DNA of 16,752 bases from contig WQXD01000051.1 of the NCBI GenBank assembly GCA_009785015.1, positions 1-16,752 of the forward strand. The letters run 5' to 3'. Shown here one piece after another: positions 1 through 7,893 of this stretch. The translations under genes and the position numbers were made by a program. Each line of letters begins with the position of its first letter. Positions within the stretch are counted from its first letter, which is position 1. This DNA is from Oscillospiraceae bacterium (GTDB lineage: Bacteria > Bacillota_A > Clostridia > Oscillospirales > WRJC01). The notes below the pieces were generated by a model that saw only the letters and a program-made list of their open reading frames with translations, had not been told where the DNA came from and did no database searches.

Positions 1-333
1 AAGCAGTACAGCGGATTCGACGTGGTGTACTGCGAAAACGACAATATGGCATACGGCGCCATGGAAGCTATGGACGCGGCGAAAGTGGCATACGGCATAA
101 ACGGCGGCGTAACGGTGATTTCCTTTGACGCGACGCGCAAGGGGCTGGAAGACACCTTGGAGGGAAAAATCAGCTATAACGTGGAATGCAATCCGCTGCA
201 CGGCCCGCGCGTGGAATCGATCATTTTGCAGCTCATAAAGGGAGAAACGCCCGACAAACTCGCTTATGTCGACGAAACCGCCTTTGACGCGGCGACCATA
301 ACGCGAGCCGATATCGACGCGCGGGCTTACTGA
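1..333 (+). CDS. Periplasmic-type sugar-binding protein, C-terminal fragment (5' end outside window)
   Basis: The open frame runs in from the left edge (first visible residues KQYSGFDVVYC) and ends at TGA 331-333, so only the last 110 residues are visible. The segment YCENDNMAYGAMEAMDAA is the usual C-lobe pattern of LacI-like periplasmic sugar-binding proteins (Peripla_BP_4: xxNDxMAxGAxxAL). It is followed by VTVISFDATRKGLE, where these proteins place the ligand-contacting Asp, and by a C-terminal tail (KGETPDKLAYVDETAFD) that resembles galactofuranose/galactose binders of the YtfQ type. It would deliver a monosaccharide to an ABC importer or to a membrane sensor. The next gene is a membrane histidine kinase 56 bp downstream with no terminator between them, so a binding-protein/kinase sensory pair is plausible. 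A GTG at 22 is internal to the gene, not its start. The family call is firm; the ligand is a guess. Confidence 0.8.
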   Translation, partial: KQYSGFDVVYCENDNMAYGAMEAMDAAKVAYGINGGVTVISFDATRKGLEDTLEGKISYNVECNPLHGPRVESIILQLIKGETPDKLAYVDETAFDAATITRADIDARAY

Positions 334-389
334 AAAAAAGCCGAAGCGCATCTTTTGATGAATTTGATGAAAGGGGAAAGGAAATCAGT

Positions 390-3365
390 ATGCGAAAGAA
401 CCTGCCTGTTTGGCTCGCGTTTTTATCGGTTATCGCCATCGCGGCAATATTTTTCTACAGCTTGGGAAACGGCGGTTCGGCCGCCGGGGATTCTCTTTAC
501 ACGGACCTGATGGCCTGTCCCGCATATGTCAAAAACGGATATGAGCCCGCCTACGCGAATCTCGACCCGCTTTTGACGGACTGGGATATGGAACTGCCCG
601 CAAATCACGGCCGCGTGCTCCGGATGAACAGCCTGCCGAAGGATGCTTCTTCGCAGCCCTCCGAGTTTTTGTCGGTCAAAAAGCGCAAGATCGAAGAGTT
701 TACGATATTGATTCCCTTTGAGATGAGCGGCGAAAAAATCGACAGCCTTTACGGCGACAACCCCGCCGCGCCGGGCATGTATCTGGCCGGAATCGGCGAA
801 AACTGGGAGATATATATAAATGGGGACCTGATCGCCAAACAAATACACACAAATCAGGAAAACCAAATCACCTCATTCAAAAGCCAAAGGGGGGTGTGCA
901 TCCCCTTTGACAAAAGATTTTTGGACGAAGGCGTCAATTATCTCGTCATCCACATCGTGGGGGCGCGCACCGGCTCCTTCACCGGCCTGTTTTACGCGGG
1001 GCCCTACTACATCGGCAACTACGCCCGGATATCCGGCGCCGGCGCGAACTCTTTGACAATCGCGCTGTGTACGGTTTTTATCTTTTTGGGCCTGTACCAC
1101 ATCCTTTTGTATTTTTTGCGGAAAGCCGACCGGTACAACCTGTTATTCGGCATATTTTCCGGCCTGCTCGCGGTTTACTATTTCGCGCGAAGCCCGGTCA
1201 TCTATCACGTTTTCGACGACACCGCCGTCACGCAGCGCATCGAACACGCCGCGCTTTACCTGTTTATGTTCGCCTTTTCCGTATTTTTGGAAAATCTCAA
1301 TTTCGGCAGGGTCAGGCGGGTCACTTTCGCCTACGGGGTATTTTACTCCGCGCAAAGCGCGCTGCAATGGTTTTTCCCGATTTGGTTCGCCGACGACCTG
1401 AAGATTGTGTGGCTGCTGGTCGGCGGTGTTTTTCTGCTGTATATCTTCGGCTACCTTCTCGTCTATACCTTTGCGAAGAACATCAAAACGCGGCTCGGGG
1501 AAGAAGCGGCAAAGGAGGCGCCGGCGGGTTTCGGGAAACTGTTTTTGGACAGCCTGCTGCATACGGAGCTCGGCAACATCTCCATCCCGATGGTCATAAT
1601 TTTTTTCACGGCCGTTTTTGACATGCTGGATCTGGCCTTTTGGCACACCGGAGCGCTCATCACGCGGTACGGTTTTTCGCTTCTGATGCTCTGCATGGCT
1701 TTCGTGCTGGCGCGCAAATACACAAACCGCTTTGAAGAGACTTCGCAGATGAACGAAATGCTCGAGGCCACGGTGAAACAACGCACCAAACAGCTTGAGG
1801 AGCAGGTGCTAATCGCGGAGTCGGCTTCAAAAGCCAAAAGCTCCTTTCTCAGCAATATGAGCCACGAGATACGCACTCCGATGAACGCCATCATCGGCAT
1901 GACCACAATCGGCAAATTGGCGCCGGCCGCCGACAAAAAAAACGAAGCGCTCGACAAGATCGAGGGCGCTTCAAAGCAGCTGCTGGGGATAATAAACGAC
2001 ATCTTGGACATTTCAAAAATCGAGGCCGACAAATTCGAATTGTCGCCCGTCAGCTTCGAGTTTGAAAAAATGCTGCAAAAAATCGCGGACATCGTGAACC
2101 TTCGCGTAGATGAACGCCGGCAAAAGCTTTACATCAGAATCGGAAAAGGCATACCGAACACGCTGGTGGGCGACGAACAGCGGCTTTCACAGGTCATCAT
2201 AAACCTTTTGTCCAACGCCGCCAAATTCACGCCGGAGGAAGGCTCGATAATCTTCGATTCCCGGCTTTTGTCGGAGGAAGACGGCGTGTGCCGGCTGCAG
2301 ATCAGCGTCGCGGACACGGGGATAGGCATAAGCGAGCAGCAACAGGCGCGCCTGTTCCAGTCCTTCCAGCAGGCCGACGCGAGCACCTCGCGCAGGTTCG
2401 GCGGCACGGGGCTCGGCCTCGCCATTTCAAAACGCATCGTGGAGCTCATGGGGGGGACGATCTGGATCGAATCGGAATTGGGAAAAGGCTCGAAGTTTTC
2501 ATTCACCGTATTGGCCAAACGCGGTTCAGGCGAGAAAAAACAGCTGCTCGACAGCAGCGTGAACTGGGGCAATATCCGCATTTTTGCCGTGGATGACGAG
2601 CCCGAGATCCGCGAGTTCTTTTCGGCGGTTTCCGAAAACCTCGGTATTTTCTGCACAGTCGCCGCCAGCGGCGAGGAGGCCGCCGAGCTTATAGAAAAAA
2701 ACAGCGCCTACAATATCTATTTTTTGGACTGGAAACTGCCCGGCATGAGCGGAATCGAACTCGCCCGGAGGATACAGGACAAAGCGCTGCGCAATTCCAT
2801 CGTCACGATATTTTCATCGGCCGACTGGCATTTCATCGAAGATGAGGCGCGCGGGGCGGGAGTGAGGAAATTCTTGTCCAAGCCTTTGTTTCCCTCGGTG
2901 ATAGTCGACGTCATCAATGAGAGCATAGGCACCGGGGGCGAAACAAAACAAGCCCAAATTTCCGGATATGCGGATGATTTCAGCGGGCACACGATACTGC
3001 TGGCGGAAGATGTGGAAATAAACCGCGAAATCGTCCTGGCGCTGCTCGAGCCCATGCGCGTGAATATCGACTGCGCGGAAAACGGGGCGGCGGCCTTTCG
3101 CATGTACTCCGAGTCGCCGGACAGATACGATATGATATTCATGGATATACAGATGCCGGAAATGGACGGCTACGAGGCCACGCGCAAAATCAGGGCGTTG
3201 GACAGCCCCAAAGCCAAAACCGTCCCGATCATCGCCATGACTGCAAACGTGTTCCGCGAGGACATCGAAAAATGCCTGGAGGCCGGTATGGACGGCCACG
3301 TGGGGAAACCGCTCGATTTCGACGAGGTCACCTCAAATCTGCGGACTTATCTCTGCCGGCCCTGA
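390..3365 (+). CDS. Membrane hybrid sensor histidine kinase with 7TM sensor module and two receiver domains
   Basis: This 991-residue protein begins at an ATG preceded by a GGGGAAAGGA ribosome site. Domains in order are: an N-terminal membrane anchor (about 7-24); an extracytoplasmic domain (about 30-215) with a jelly-roll-like patch WEIYINGDLI at 139-148; seven hydrophobic segments (about 222-441), an arrangement like 7TMR-DISM receptors; a short coiled linker; HisKA with SHEIRTP (phospho-acceptor His492); HATPase with N-box NLLSNAAKF at 605-613, G1 DTGIG at 642-646 and G2 GGTGLGL at 671-677. Receiver 1 has acidic pair D735/D736, phospho-acceptor Asp780 and Lys831. Receiver 2 has E873/D874, Asp919 and Lys973. 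All catalytic residues are present, so it should autophosphorylate and relay phosphate. There is no HPt domain and no DNA-binding response regulator in the window, so its output partner is unknown. The sugar-binding protein gene just upstream suggests carbohydrate sensing; that is inference. Confidence 0.93.
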   Translation: MRKNLPVWLAFLSVIAIAAIFFYSLGNGGSAAGDSLYTDLMACPAYVKNGYEPAYANLDPLLTDWDMELPANHGRVLRMNSLPKDASSQPSEFLSVKKRKIEEFTILIPFEMSGEKIDSLYGDNPAAPGMYLAGIGENWEIYINGDLIAKQIHTNQENQITSFKSQRGVCIPFDKRFLDEGVNYLVIHIVGARTGSFTGLFYAGPYYIGNYARISGAGANSLTIALCTVFIFLGLYHILLYFLRKADRYNLLFGIFSGLLAVYYFARSPVIYHVFDDTAVTQRIEHAALYLFMFAFSVFLENLNFGRVRRVTFAYGVFYSAQSALQWFFPIWFADDLKIVWLLVGGVFLLYIFGYLLVYTFAKNIKTRLGEEAAKEAPAGFGKLFLDSLLHTELGNISIPMVIIFFTAVFDMLDLAFWHTGALITRYGFSLLMLCMAFVLARKYTNRFEETSQMNEMLEATVKQRTKQLEEQVLIAESASKAKSSFLSNMSHEIRTPMNAIIGMTTIGKLAPAADKKNEALDKIEGASKQLLGIINDILDISKIEADKFELSPVSFEFEKMLQKIADIVNLRVDERRQKLYIRIGKGIPNTLVGDEQRLSQVIINLLSNAAKFTPEEGSIIFDSRLLSEEDGVCRLQISVADTGIGISEQQQARLFQSFQQADASTSRRFGGTGLGLAISKRIVELMGGTIWIESELGKGSKFSFTVLAKRGSGEKKQLLDSSVNWGNIRIFAVDDEPEIREFFSAVSENLGIFCTVAASGEEAAELIEKNSAYNIYFLDWKLPGMSGIELARRIQDKALRNSIVTIFSSADWHFIEDEARGAGVRKFLSKPLFPSVIVDVINESIGTGGETKQAQISGYADDFSGHTILLAEDVEINREIVLALLEPMRVNIDCAENGAAAFRMYSESPDRYDMIFMDIQMPEMDGYEATRKIRALDSPKAKTVPIIAMTANVFREDIEKCLEAGMDGHVGKPLDFDEVTSNLRTYLCRP

Positions 3366-3375
3366 TCCCCTGGGT

Positions 3376-4578
3376 CTATTTGTCAAAAACGATTTTTTCG
3401 CTGTTGAACATCATCGCGAGCGCTCCGGCGCAGATGAAGGTGAATACAAGGTTGATTCCGGCAGTCACCGCGATATTTATCGCGTTCACTTCAAAACTGA
3501 TCACCGACGTGATGCACAGCGCGCTGTTGAACACAGGTATCAGATAATAGTATATCTGGCTCGGCACCCCGCCCAGCATCGTGCTCGCCAGCCCGCAGAG
3601 CACCACCACGAGCATTATCGGCGTGGCATAGGCGGTGGCTTCCTTTACGGATTTCGCATAGGCGGAAAGCAGCGACAATATCGATACGAAGACGAGCGCG
3701 GTGGTGACGACCACGACAAGCAGCAGCGCGTACTGGGAAACGGAATAGAAATCGACTATGCTGACATCGAGCTGCATCATGCGCGGAAGCGAAAATATCA
3801 TCGCCGCCATGCTCACAAGCGCGCTCATAATGCCGAATATGGATATGCTCAGTATTTTGGCAAAGGCTATATCGCTGCGTTTGGTGGGGGTCACAAGCAT
3901 GCCTCCCAGGGTCCCGCGTTCTTTTTCGCCCGCTATCGATTCGGGCGCCAGGCCCATGCAGCCCGTATACAAAAACATTATCAGCAGCATGGGAACCATA
4001 AAGCCCAGCAGCATTCCGAACATGTCGGCGTCCGAGGCCAATTCGTAATTCCCGTCAAGCTCGCCTTCGGATTCGACGGGCGCGTTGATTGTGAATTTAT
4101 GCGTGAGGCTGTAATGATAGGCGTTCAAAATGCCCGATACGAGGCTTTGCGCCGAGGCCGACTCGGATTTTGCCGAATTTGCCCATATCTGCACATTCGG
4201 GGCGGGCACTCCGGCCGCCACGTCAAAGGCGGCAACCTCCGCGTCAAAATCCGGCGGGAATATGACGAGCAGGTCGGTTTGTTTGTCGGATATCTCCTGC
4301 TTTATTTTTTCGGCGTCGGATTCGGCGGTTTCGATGATAGCCAGTCTCAGCTCGGGCGGCGATAAAAGAGCGGCCACCGACTGCGGCATATTGACCGCGT
4401 GGACCTGATATATGTAATCCTCGGTCACTTCAAACATGGAGCCCATCAGGCTGCCCATAAAAAAATACATGACTCCGATCAATATGCCCGGCATCAGAAC
4501 CGCCGTGAAGAACAGCCTTTTGTCGCTGAAAATGCGGGTGCATTCTTTTTTCATTATCGTGATTATATTGTTTTTCAC
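3376..4578 (-). CDS. ABC-2 type exporter permease, NatB-like
   Basis: This 400-residue protein uses a GTG start at 4578 with a good ribosome site (GGGGGAAAGG) just upstream, inside the end of the ATPase gene. It has a first transmembrane segment at about 22-42 and a large extracytoplasmic domain (about 45-185). A C-terminal bundle of about six helices follows (187-209, 240-262, 281-305, 318-338, 340-360, 367-391). The cytoplasmic loop after the second segment carries SIAGEKERGTLGGMLVTP (214-231). This EKERGT loop, which contacts the ATPase, is typical of ABC-2/NatB permeases. Only 2 bp separate it from the ATPase gene, so the two certainly form one exporter. NatAB of Bacillus exports sodium, but relatives export other compounds, so the substrate is not predicted. 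The gene ends 10 bp from the stop of the convergent kinase gene. The symbol natB is not assigned because the substrate is unknown. Confidence 0.87.
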   Translation of the reverse strand: MKNNIITIMKKECTRIFSDKRLFFTAVLMPGILIGVMYFFMGSLMGSMFEVTEDYIYQVHAVNMPQSVAALLSPPELRLAIIETAESDAEKIKQEISDKQTDLLVIFPPDFDAEVAAFDVAAGVPAPNVQIWANSAKSESASAQSLVSGILNAYHYSLTHKFTINAPVESEGELDGNYELASDADMFGMLLGFMVPMLLIMFLYTGCMGLAPESIAGEKERGTLGGMLVTPTKRSDIAFAKILSISIFGIMSALVSMAAMIFSLPRMMQLDVSIVDFYSVSQYALLLVVVVTTALVFVSILSLLSAYAKSVKEATAYATPIMLVVVLCGLASTMLGGVPSQIYYYLIPVFNSALCITSVISFEVNAINIAVTAGINLVFTFICAGALAMMFNSEKIVFDK

Positions 4579-4580
4579 TT

Positions 4581-5357
4581 CTATACCCTTTCCCCCGTGG
4601 TTTTATTGTAAATATCAAAAAACGCCTCCTCGAGCCCCCCATCCCCCGCGACTTCGCCGACTGTATCGCAGACGACCATTTTCCCGTCGATTATTATGCC
4701 GATGCGGTCGCATAAGCTCTCGGCGAGATTGAAAATATGGGTCGACAAAATCACGCTCTTGCCCTGTTTTTTGAGTTCTATCAGAAAATCCGTCACCACT
4801 TTCGAAGTTATGACGTCCAATCCGTTGGTGGGTTCGTCGAAAATGATTATATCCGGGTCGTGCACTATCGAAATCGCCAGAGAAGTTTTTTGTTTCATGC
4901 CCTGGGAAAGGTTCGCCACCTTTACTTCGGCGAATTTGTCTATGCCGAATCTTTCAAACAGGTTTTTTTTGCGGCCGGCCGCCGTGTTTTTGTCTATGCC
5001 GTGCAGCTCCGCGAAAAAATCAAAAAGATAATTCGGCGTAAAAAATTCGTCCTGTTTGAGCTCGTTTGTGAGAAAGCCGATTTTTTGGCGCACGCTGGAA
5101 GGCTGCTTTGTTATGCTGAAACCGCCGACCGACGCATCGCCGGAATCGGGGACGATCAGCGTGGCGATCATTCGCATCGTCGTCGTCTTTCCCGCCCCGT
5201 TGGGCCCCAGCAGCCCGAACACTTCCCCTTCGTACGATTTGAAGCTTATATTGTCGACGGCCGTGATCACATTTTTGTGCAAATTCCTGATTTTTTGCTG
5301 TTTTTGGGACAATTTGAATGTCTTGCGGAGATTTTCCACCGTTAAAATTTCTTTCAT
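4581..5357 (-). CDS. ABC exporter ATP-binding subunit, NatA-like
   Basis: This is a 258-residue ABC ATPase from ATG 5357 (MKEILTVENL). The frame is open further upstream to 5471, but that extension overlaps the end of the preceding solute-binding gene and lacks any ABC homology, so the internal ATG is preferred. A GAAAGGA stretch lies 14 nt before it, a rather long spacing. Visible motifs are Walker A GPNGAGKT at 51-58, signature LSQGM at 150-154, Walker B IIIFDEP with D174/E175, D-loop NGLD, and switch His207 in STHI. The protein lacks the C-terminal extension of sugar-import ATPases (MsmK/MalK type), so it should energise the adjacent NatB-like permease, not the sugar-binding lipoproteins. 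Gene order is lipoprotein, ATPase, permease on one transcript, with a 40 bp gap from the lipoprotein gene. The family call is secure; the exported substrate is unknown. Confidence 0.92.
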   Translation of the reverse strand: MKEILTVENLRKTFKLSQKQQKIRNLHKNVITAVDNISFKSYEGEVFGLLGPNGAGKTTTMRMIATLIVPDSGDASVGGFSITKQPSSVRQKIGFLTNELKQDEFFTPNYLFDFFAELHGIDKNTAAGRKKNLFERFGIDKFAEVKVANLSQGMKQKTSLAISIVHDPDIIIFDEPTNGLDVITSKVVTDFLIELKKQGKSVILSTHIFNLAESLCDRIGIIIDGKMVVCDTVGEVAGDGGLEEAFFDIYNKTTGERV

Positions 5358-5397
5358 GTTGAAAAATTTTTTCCTTTCTTCCTTATCTTCTCTTCCT

Positions 5398-6894
5398 TTA
5401 TCCGATTTTATCCAATATTTTCGCGATATTTGCTTCCCACTTGGGCACCTGCTTTTCCAATGTGGAGACAAACGTGTTTTTATTGGAGCCGATGCTGCGC
5501 AGAATTACGCCGGGGTGGTCGATTATGTTGGTGTAGAGCATTCCGAAATTGAAGATCGCCCCGTCGCGTATCAAATCGATCATTTCGCCCGATTCGTCGT
5601 CGCGCGTAAACTTGTTTTTGAGGGCCACGTCGTAAAAGGCGGGTATGACGAGCTTGTAGCTCTCGGCGCACATCGCCTCGGTTATCAGCGCGGCGTTTTC
5701 GGCGTTTTTGACGTCGGCCGGGATTGCGAGCACTGAAAATCCGTTCTGCGGATACACGTGGTATTTTTCCTGGGCCTCGTTGTATTTGGGAAGGGGCAGT
5801 ATGCCGAAATCGGTGTCGAATGAGCGCAGTTTCTTCGAGTTGCCGAGCGTGTCAGGCAAAAACATGGCGCGGTTGTCGTGGAACAGCACGTCGAGGGGGT
5901 TGTCGGGAGTGGACACGCTTTCGCCCTGGTGGATGACGCCGGGGTTATCCACGATAAAATCGAACACCCGGTTCAGCTTGGCTATGTTGAGCTCGGAATC
6001 CAGCACAATCACCGGGAGCCCGTCGTCCCCTTTTTGGGTGATCGCTATGTCGAAGGCCGCCATGAACAAATCCACCAGGTTGCCCGTCTCCGTGGCGTAA
6101 CCGAATTTGTCCGCTTTGGTCATTTTGCCGTCGCCGTCGAGATCCTCGTGGATGTCCCTGACGATTTTGTCGAGGTAGTCGATAGTCCATTTGCCCTCGC
6201 GCGCTATTTTGTAAAAATCGTCCTGTATGCCGTAATCCTGCACCATCTGTTTGTTGAAATATATGCCGTACATATATTCCCACATGGTCAGCGACAGATC
6301 CCCCGCCATTATATACAGCTTGCCGTTCACGGTGAGCTCGTTGAACACCGACTCGGCCCACCACGGCTTTGTCTGATCGATATACGGCAGCGAGTTTATA
6401 TCGTACAGCCAGCCGTCGGTGGTCGCGCTCATGAAATACGCCTGATACCCGGCGACCAGATCGTAGGCCCCGTCGCCCGCCAGCACGGAATTTTTGAACG
6501 CGTTCATGAAAATGGAGAGGCTGGACCAGTCGCCCATCACTTCGGTCACGTCGATTTCGATGTTGAAGCGATCCTCCACTTTGCGGTTTCGCTTATACAC
6601 GTTGTCATTGATCACCTCGCCCGTCTCGCCCTCGCTCAAAAACTCGTAATTGCGCTCGGAGCGCGACAATATGGAAAACCTGTCCCCGCCGAGATCCGCC
6701 TCCGGCAAATCGTCGCCTATATCCCTGGGGTCGCCTGCGGCCTCCGCCGCCTGATCGGACGCCCCGTCATCGGATGCGTTTTCGTTTTTTTCATCTTTGG
6801 AATTGTCGCCCGCGCAGGAAAGCAAAAAACCGCACAACAATAAAACAGCCAGAAGCAGCGCCGCGAGCCCTTTTTTTTGTTTCATTTGTTTCAT
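5398..6894 (-). CDS. Extracellular solute-binding lipoprotein (SBP1)
   Basis: This is a 498-residue protein from ATG 6894; a TTG at 6900 or ATG 6885 are alternative starts. A GAGGGG ribosome site at 6906-6911 precedes them. The signal peptide is Lys-rich then hydrophobic (about 8-26) with lipobox LLSC and lipidated Cys27, followed by an acidic low-complexity linker (about 28-65). The body is a large sugar-ABC type binding protein. A D-L-D-G-D-G-K loop at 251-257 looks like a calcium-binding EF-hand loop. A late block (ALKNKFTRDDESGEMIDLIRD, about 424-444) is shared with the two other binding lipoproteins at 7894 and 11378. SBP1 resembles SBP3 most closely (GDLSLT, YDLVAGY and PYIDxxxPWW are shared). 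It is probably a receptor for an oligosaccharide or glycoside, anchored on the outer face of the membrane. No cognate importer permease is present; the following ABC genes look like an exporter. Confidence 0.85.
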   Translation of the reverse strand: MKQMKQKKGLAALLLAVLLLCGFLLSCAGDNSKDEKNENASDDGASDQAAEAAGDPRDIGDDLPEADLGGDRFSILSRSERNYEFLSEGETGEVINDNVYKRNRKVEDRFNIEIDVTEVMGDWSSLSIFMNAFKNSVLAGDGAYDLVAGYQAYFMSATTDGWLYDINSLPYIDQTKPWWAESVFNELTVNGKLYIMAGDLSLTMWEYMYGIYFNKQMVQDYGIQDDFYKIAREGKWTIDYLDKIVRDIHEDLDGDGKMTKADKFGYATETGNLVDLFMAAFDIAITQKGDDGLPVIVLDSELNIAKLNRVFDFIVDNPGVIHQGESVSTPDNPLDVLFHDNRAMFLPDTLGNSKKLRSFDTDFGILPLPKYNEAQEKYHVYPQNGFSVLAIPADVKNAENAALITEAMCAESYKLVIPAFYDVALKNKFTRDDESGEMIDLIRDGAIFNFGMLYTNIIDHPGVILRSIGSNKNTFVSTLEKQVPKWEANIAKILDKIG

Positions 6895-6924
6895 ATGCAA
6901 AATTACCCCTCATTAATTAAAAAT

Positions 6925-7722
6925 TTATTGTATTTTAAAAATCCTTTTCGCGTTTTCCCCCAGCATCGCGGATATGTCGCCGCCGGCGAGAGGGAGGGCC
7001 TTTAAATGCTCGATTTCCGTTTTCGCGTCGCTCCACGGGGAATCCGAACCAAACAGTATTTTGTCTGTCCCGTGGGATTTCGCGATGCTTAAAAACTGCG
7101 CCTCTGAAAAATATTCGAAGCCCATGGAAGTGTCCAAATAAATACCGCTTCCGGGCAAATATCTTTCGACGTCGTCCCACTGCGCGTGCCCGCCAAGGTG
7201 CGCCGCTATTACAGTCCCGCCCTTCAGCCGGGCGGCGATACTGGCGAATTTTTGAGGCGTGCTCCTGTAGGGGGGCGGGTATGCGGGGTCAAATCCGGCG
7301 TGGTGCAAAAGTATCAGCCCTTTGTTTAAGGCGTAATCGTATATTTTGAGCATTTTATCGTCGTCGAGCACAAATTCCTGATATTCCGCATGAAATTTGA
7401 GTCCTTTGAGCCCGAGCGAAACCGCGTGGTCGATATCGGGCTTGCAGTCCCCTTCGTGGGGATAAATGCCCCCGAACCCTATTATACGCTCCGAGCACAC
7501 GCTTCTCACCCACTCGTTTGTCTTTCTGACATGGGCTTTTTTTGTTATCACGGGGCAGATCACCGATATGCCGACACTGCATCTGTCCATGCTTTCAATC
7601 AGCCCCGAAACCGTGCCGTCGTGCACGGGCGTGTACAGGTTGTCGATGCTCTCCGTGAGTTTTTTCATGGCTTTCGGCGCCAGCTCGTCGGGGAAAACGT
7701 GCGCGTGGCAGTCGATTATCAT
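6925..7722 (-). CDS. Amidohydrolase-2 family metal-dependent hydrolase
   Basis: This is a 265-residue TIM-barrel protein of the amidohydrolase-2 family (PF04909 type). The start at ATG 7722 is chosen because GAGGTG (7729-7734) lies 6 nt before it; the GTG at 7731 would lie inside that ribosome site. Metal-binding and active-site candidates are the HxH motif at 6-8 (CHAH), KFH with His111, His140/His141 in LLHHAG, His175 in AAHLGG, and Asp227 in FGSDSPW. This is the normal order for the family. Members hydrolyse or decarboxylate cyclic and aromatic carboxylates or lactones; some act on sugar lactones. It is the first gene of the minus-strand operon, 30 bp before the SBP1 ATG, so a role in processing a compound related to the SBP1 ligand is conceivable but unproven. 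There is no signal peptide, so it should be cytoplasmic. Confidence 0.85.
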   Translation of the reverse strand: MIIDCHAHVFPDELAPKAMKKLTESIDNLYTPVHDGTVSGLIESMDRCSVGISVICPVITKKAHVRKTNEWVRSVCSERIIGFGGIYPHEGDCKPDIDHAVSLGLKGLKFHAEYQEFVLDDDKMLKIYDYALNKGLILLHHAGFDPAYPPPYRSTPQKFASIAARLKGGTVIAAHLGGHAQWDDVERYLPGSGIYLDTSMGFEYFSEAQFLSIAKSHGTDKILFGSDSPWSDAKTEIEHLKALPLAGGDISAMLGENAKRIFKIQ

Positions 7723-7728
7723 AACTTT

Positions 7729-7734
7729 CACCTC
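7729..7734 (-). promoter_or_regulatory. Ribosome binding site that decides the amidohydrolase start
   Basis: On the minus strand GAGGTG is placed 6 nt before ATG 7722. The GTG that would give a protein three residues longer overlaps this site, so it cannot use it. Confidence 0.6.
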
Positions 7735-7743
7735 GATACGGCT

Positions 7744-7753
7744 ATGATATCAT
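7744..7753. repeat. 10-bp perfect palindrome in the divergent spacer
   Basis: ATGATATCAT reads identically on both strands. It lies about 20 bp upstream of the amidohydrolase start in the 171 bp spacer between the two divergent operons. It could be part of a regulator site or of the minus-strand promoter, whose -35 and -10 boxes I could not place with confidence. Chance occurrence is possible. Confidence 0.25.
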
Positions 7754-7822
7754 CATTTTGTTACAGCCGCATTAACAAAAACCTAAATTTTATCCTGCGG
7801 TTCAATTCTTTAATCCTATCTC

Positions 7823-7851
7823 TTGACATCGGCGCGAATATGTGGTAGTAT
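7823..7851 (+). promoter_or_regulatory. Sigma-A promoter of the SBP2-GH36-SBP3-UroD-GH operon
   Basis: TTGACA (7823-7828) and TAGTAT (7846-7851) are separated by 17 bp. This is a consensus -35 and a four-of-six -10 at the ideal spacing. Transcription would begin near 7858, giving a leader of about 36 nt that contains the ribosome site AAAGGG at 7879-7884. It faces the plus-strand operon, and no other promoter as good was seen within that operon. Confidence 0.75.
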
Positions 7852-7893
7852 AGTGGCATAAAAATAAACATAAAAACGAAAGGGCGGATTATT

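Noticed and set aside
5358..5471. Upstream extension of the NatA-like ATPase reading frame
   Set aside because: It overlaps the 3' end of SBP1, has no ABC-family similarity, and a family-typical N-terminus begins at ATG 5357.
5878..6843. Long plus-strand open frame (321 codons) opposite SBP1
   Set aside because: The reading is His/Val-rich nonsense without motifs; SBP1 on the minus strand has a lipobox and family blocks.
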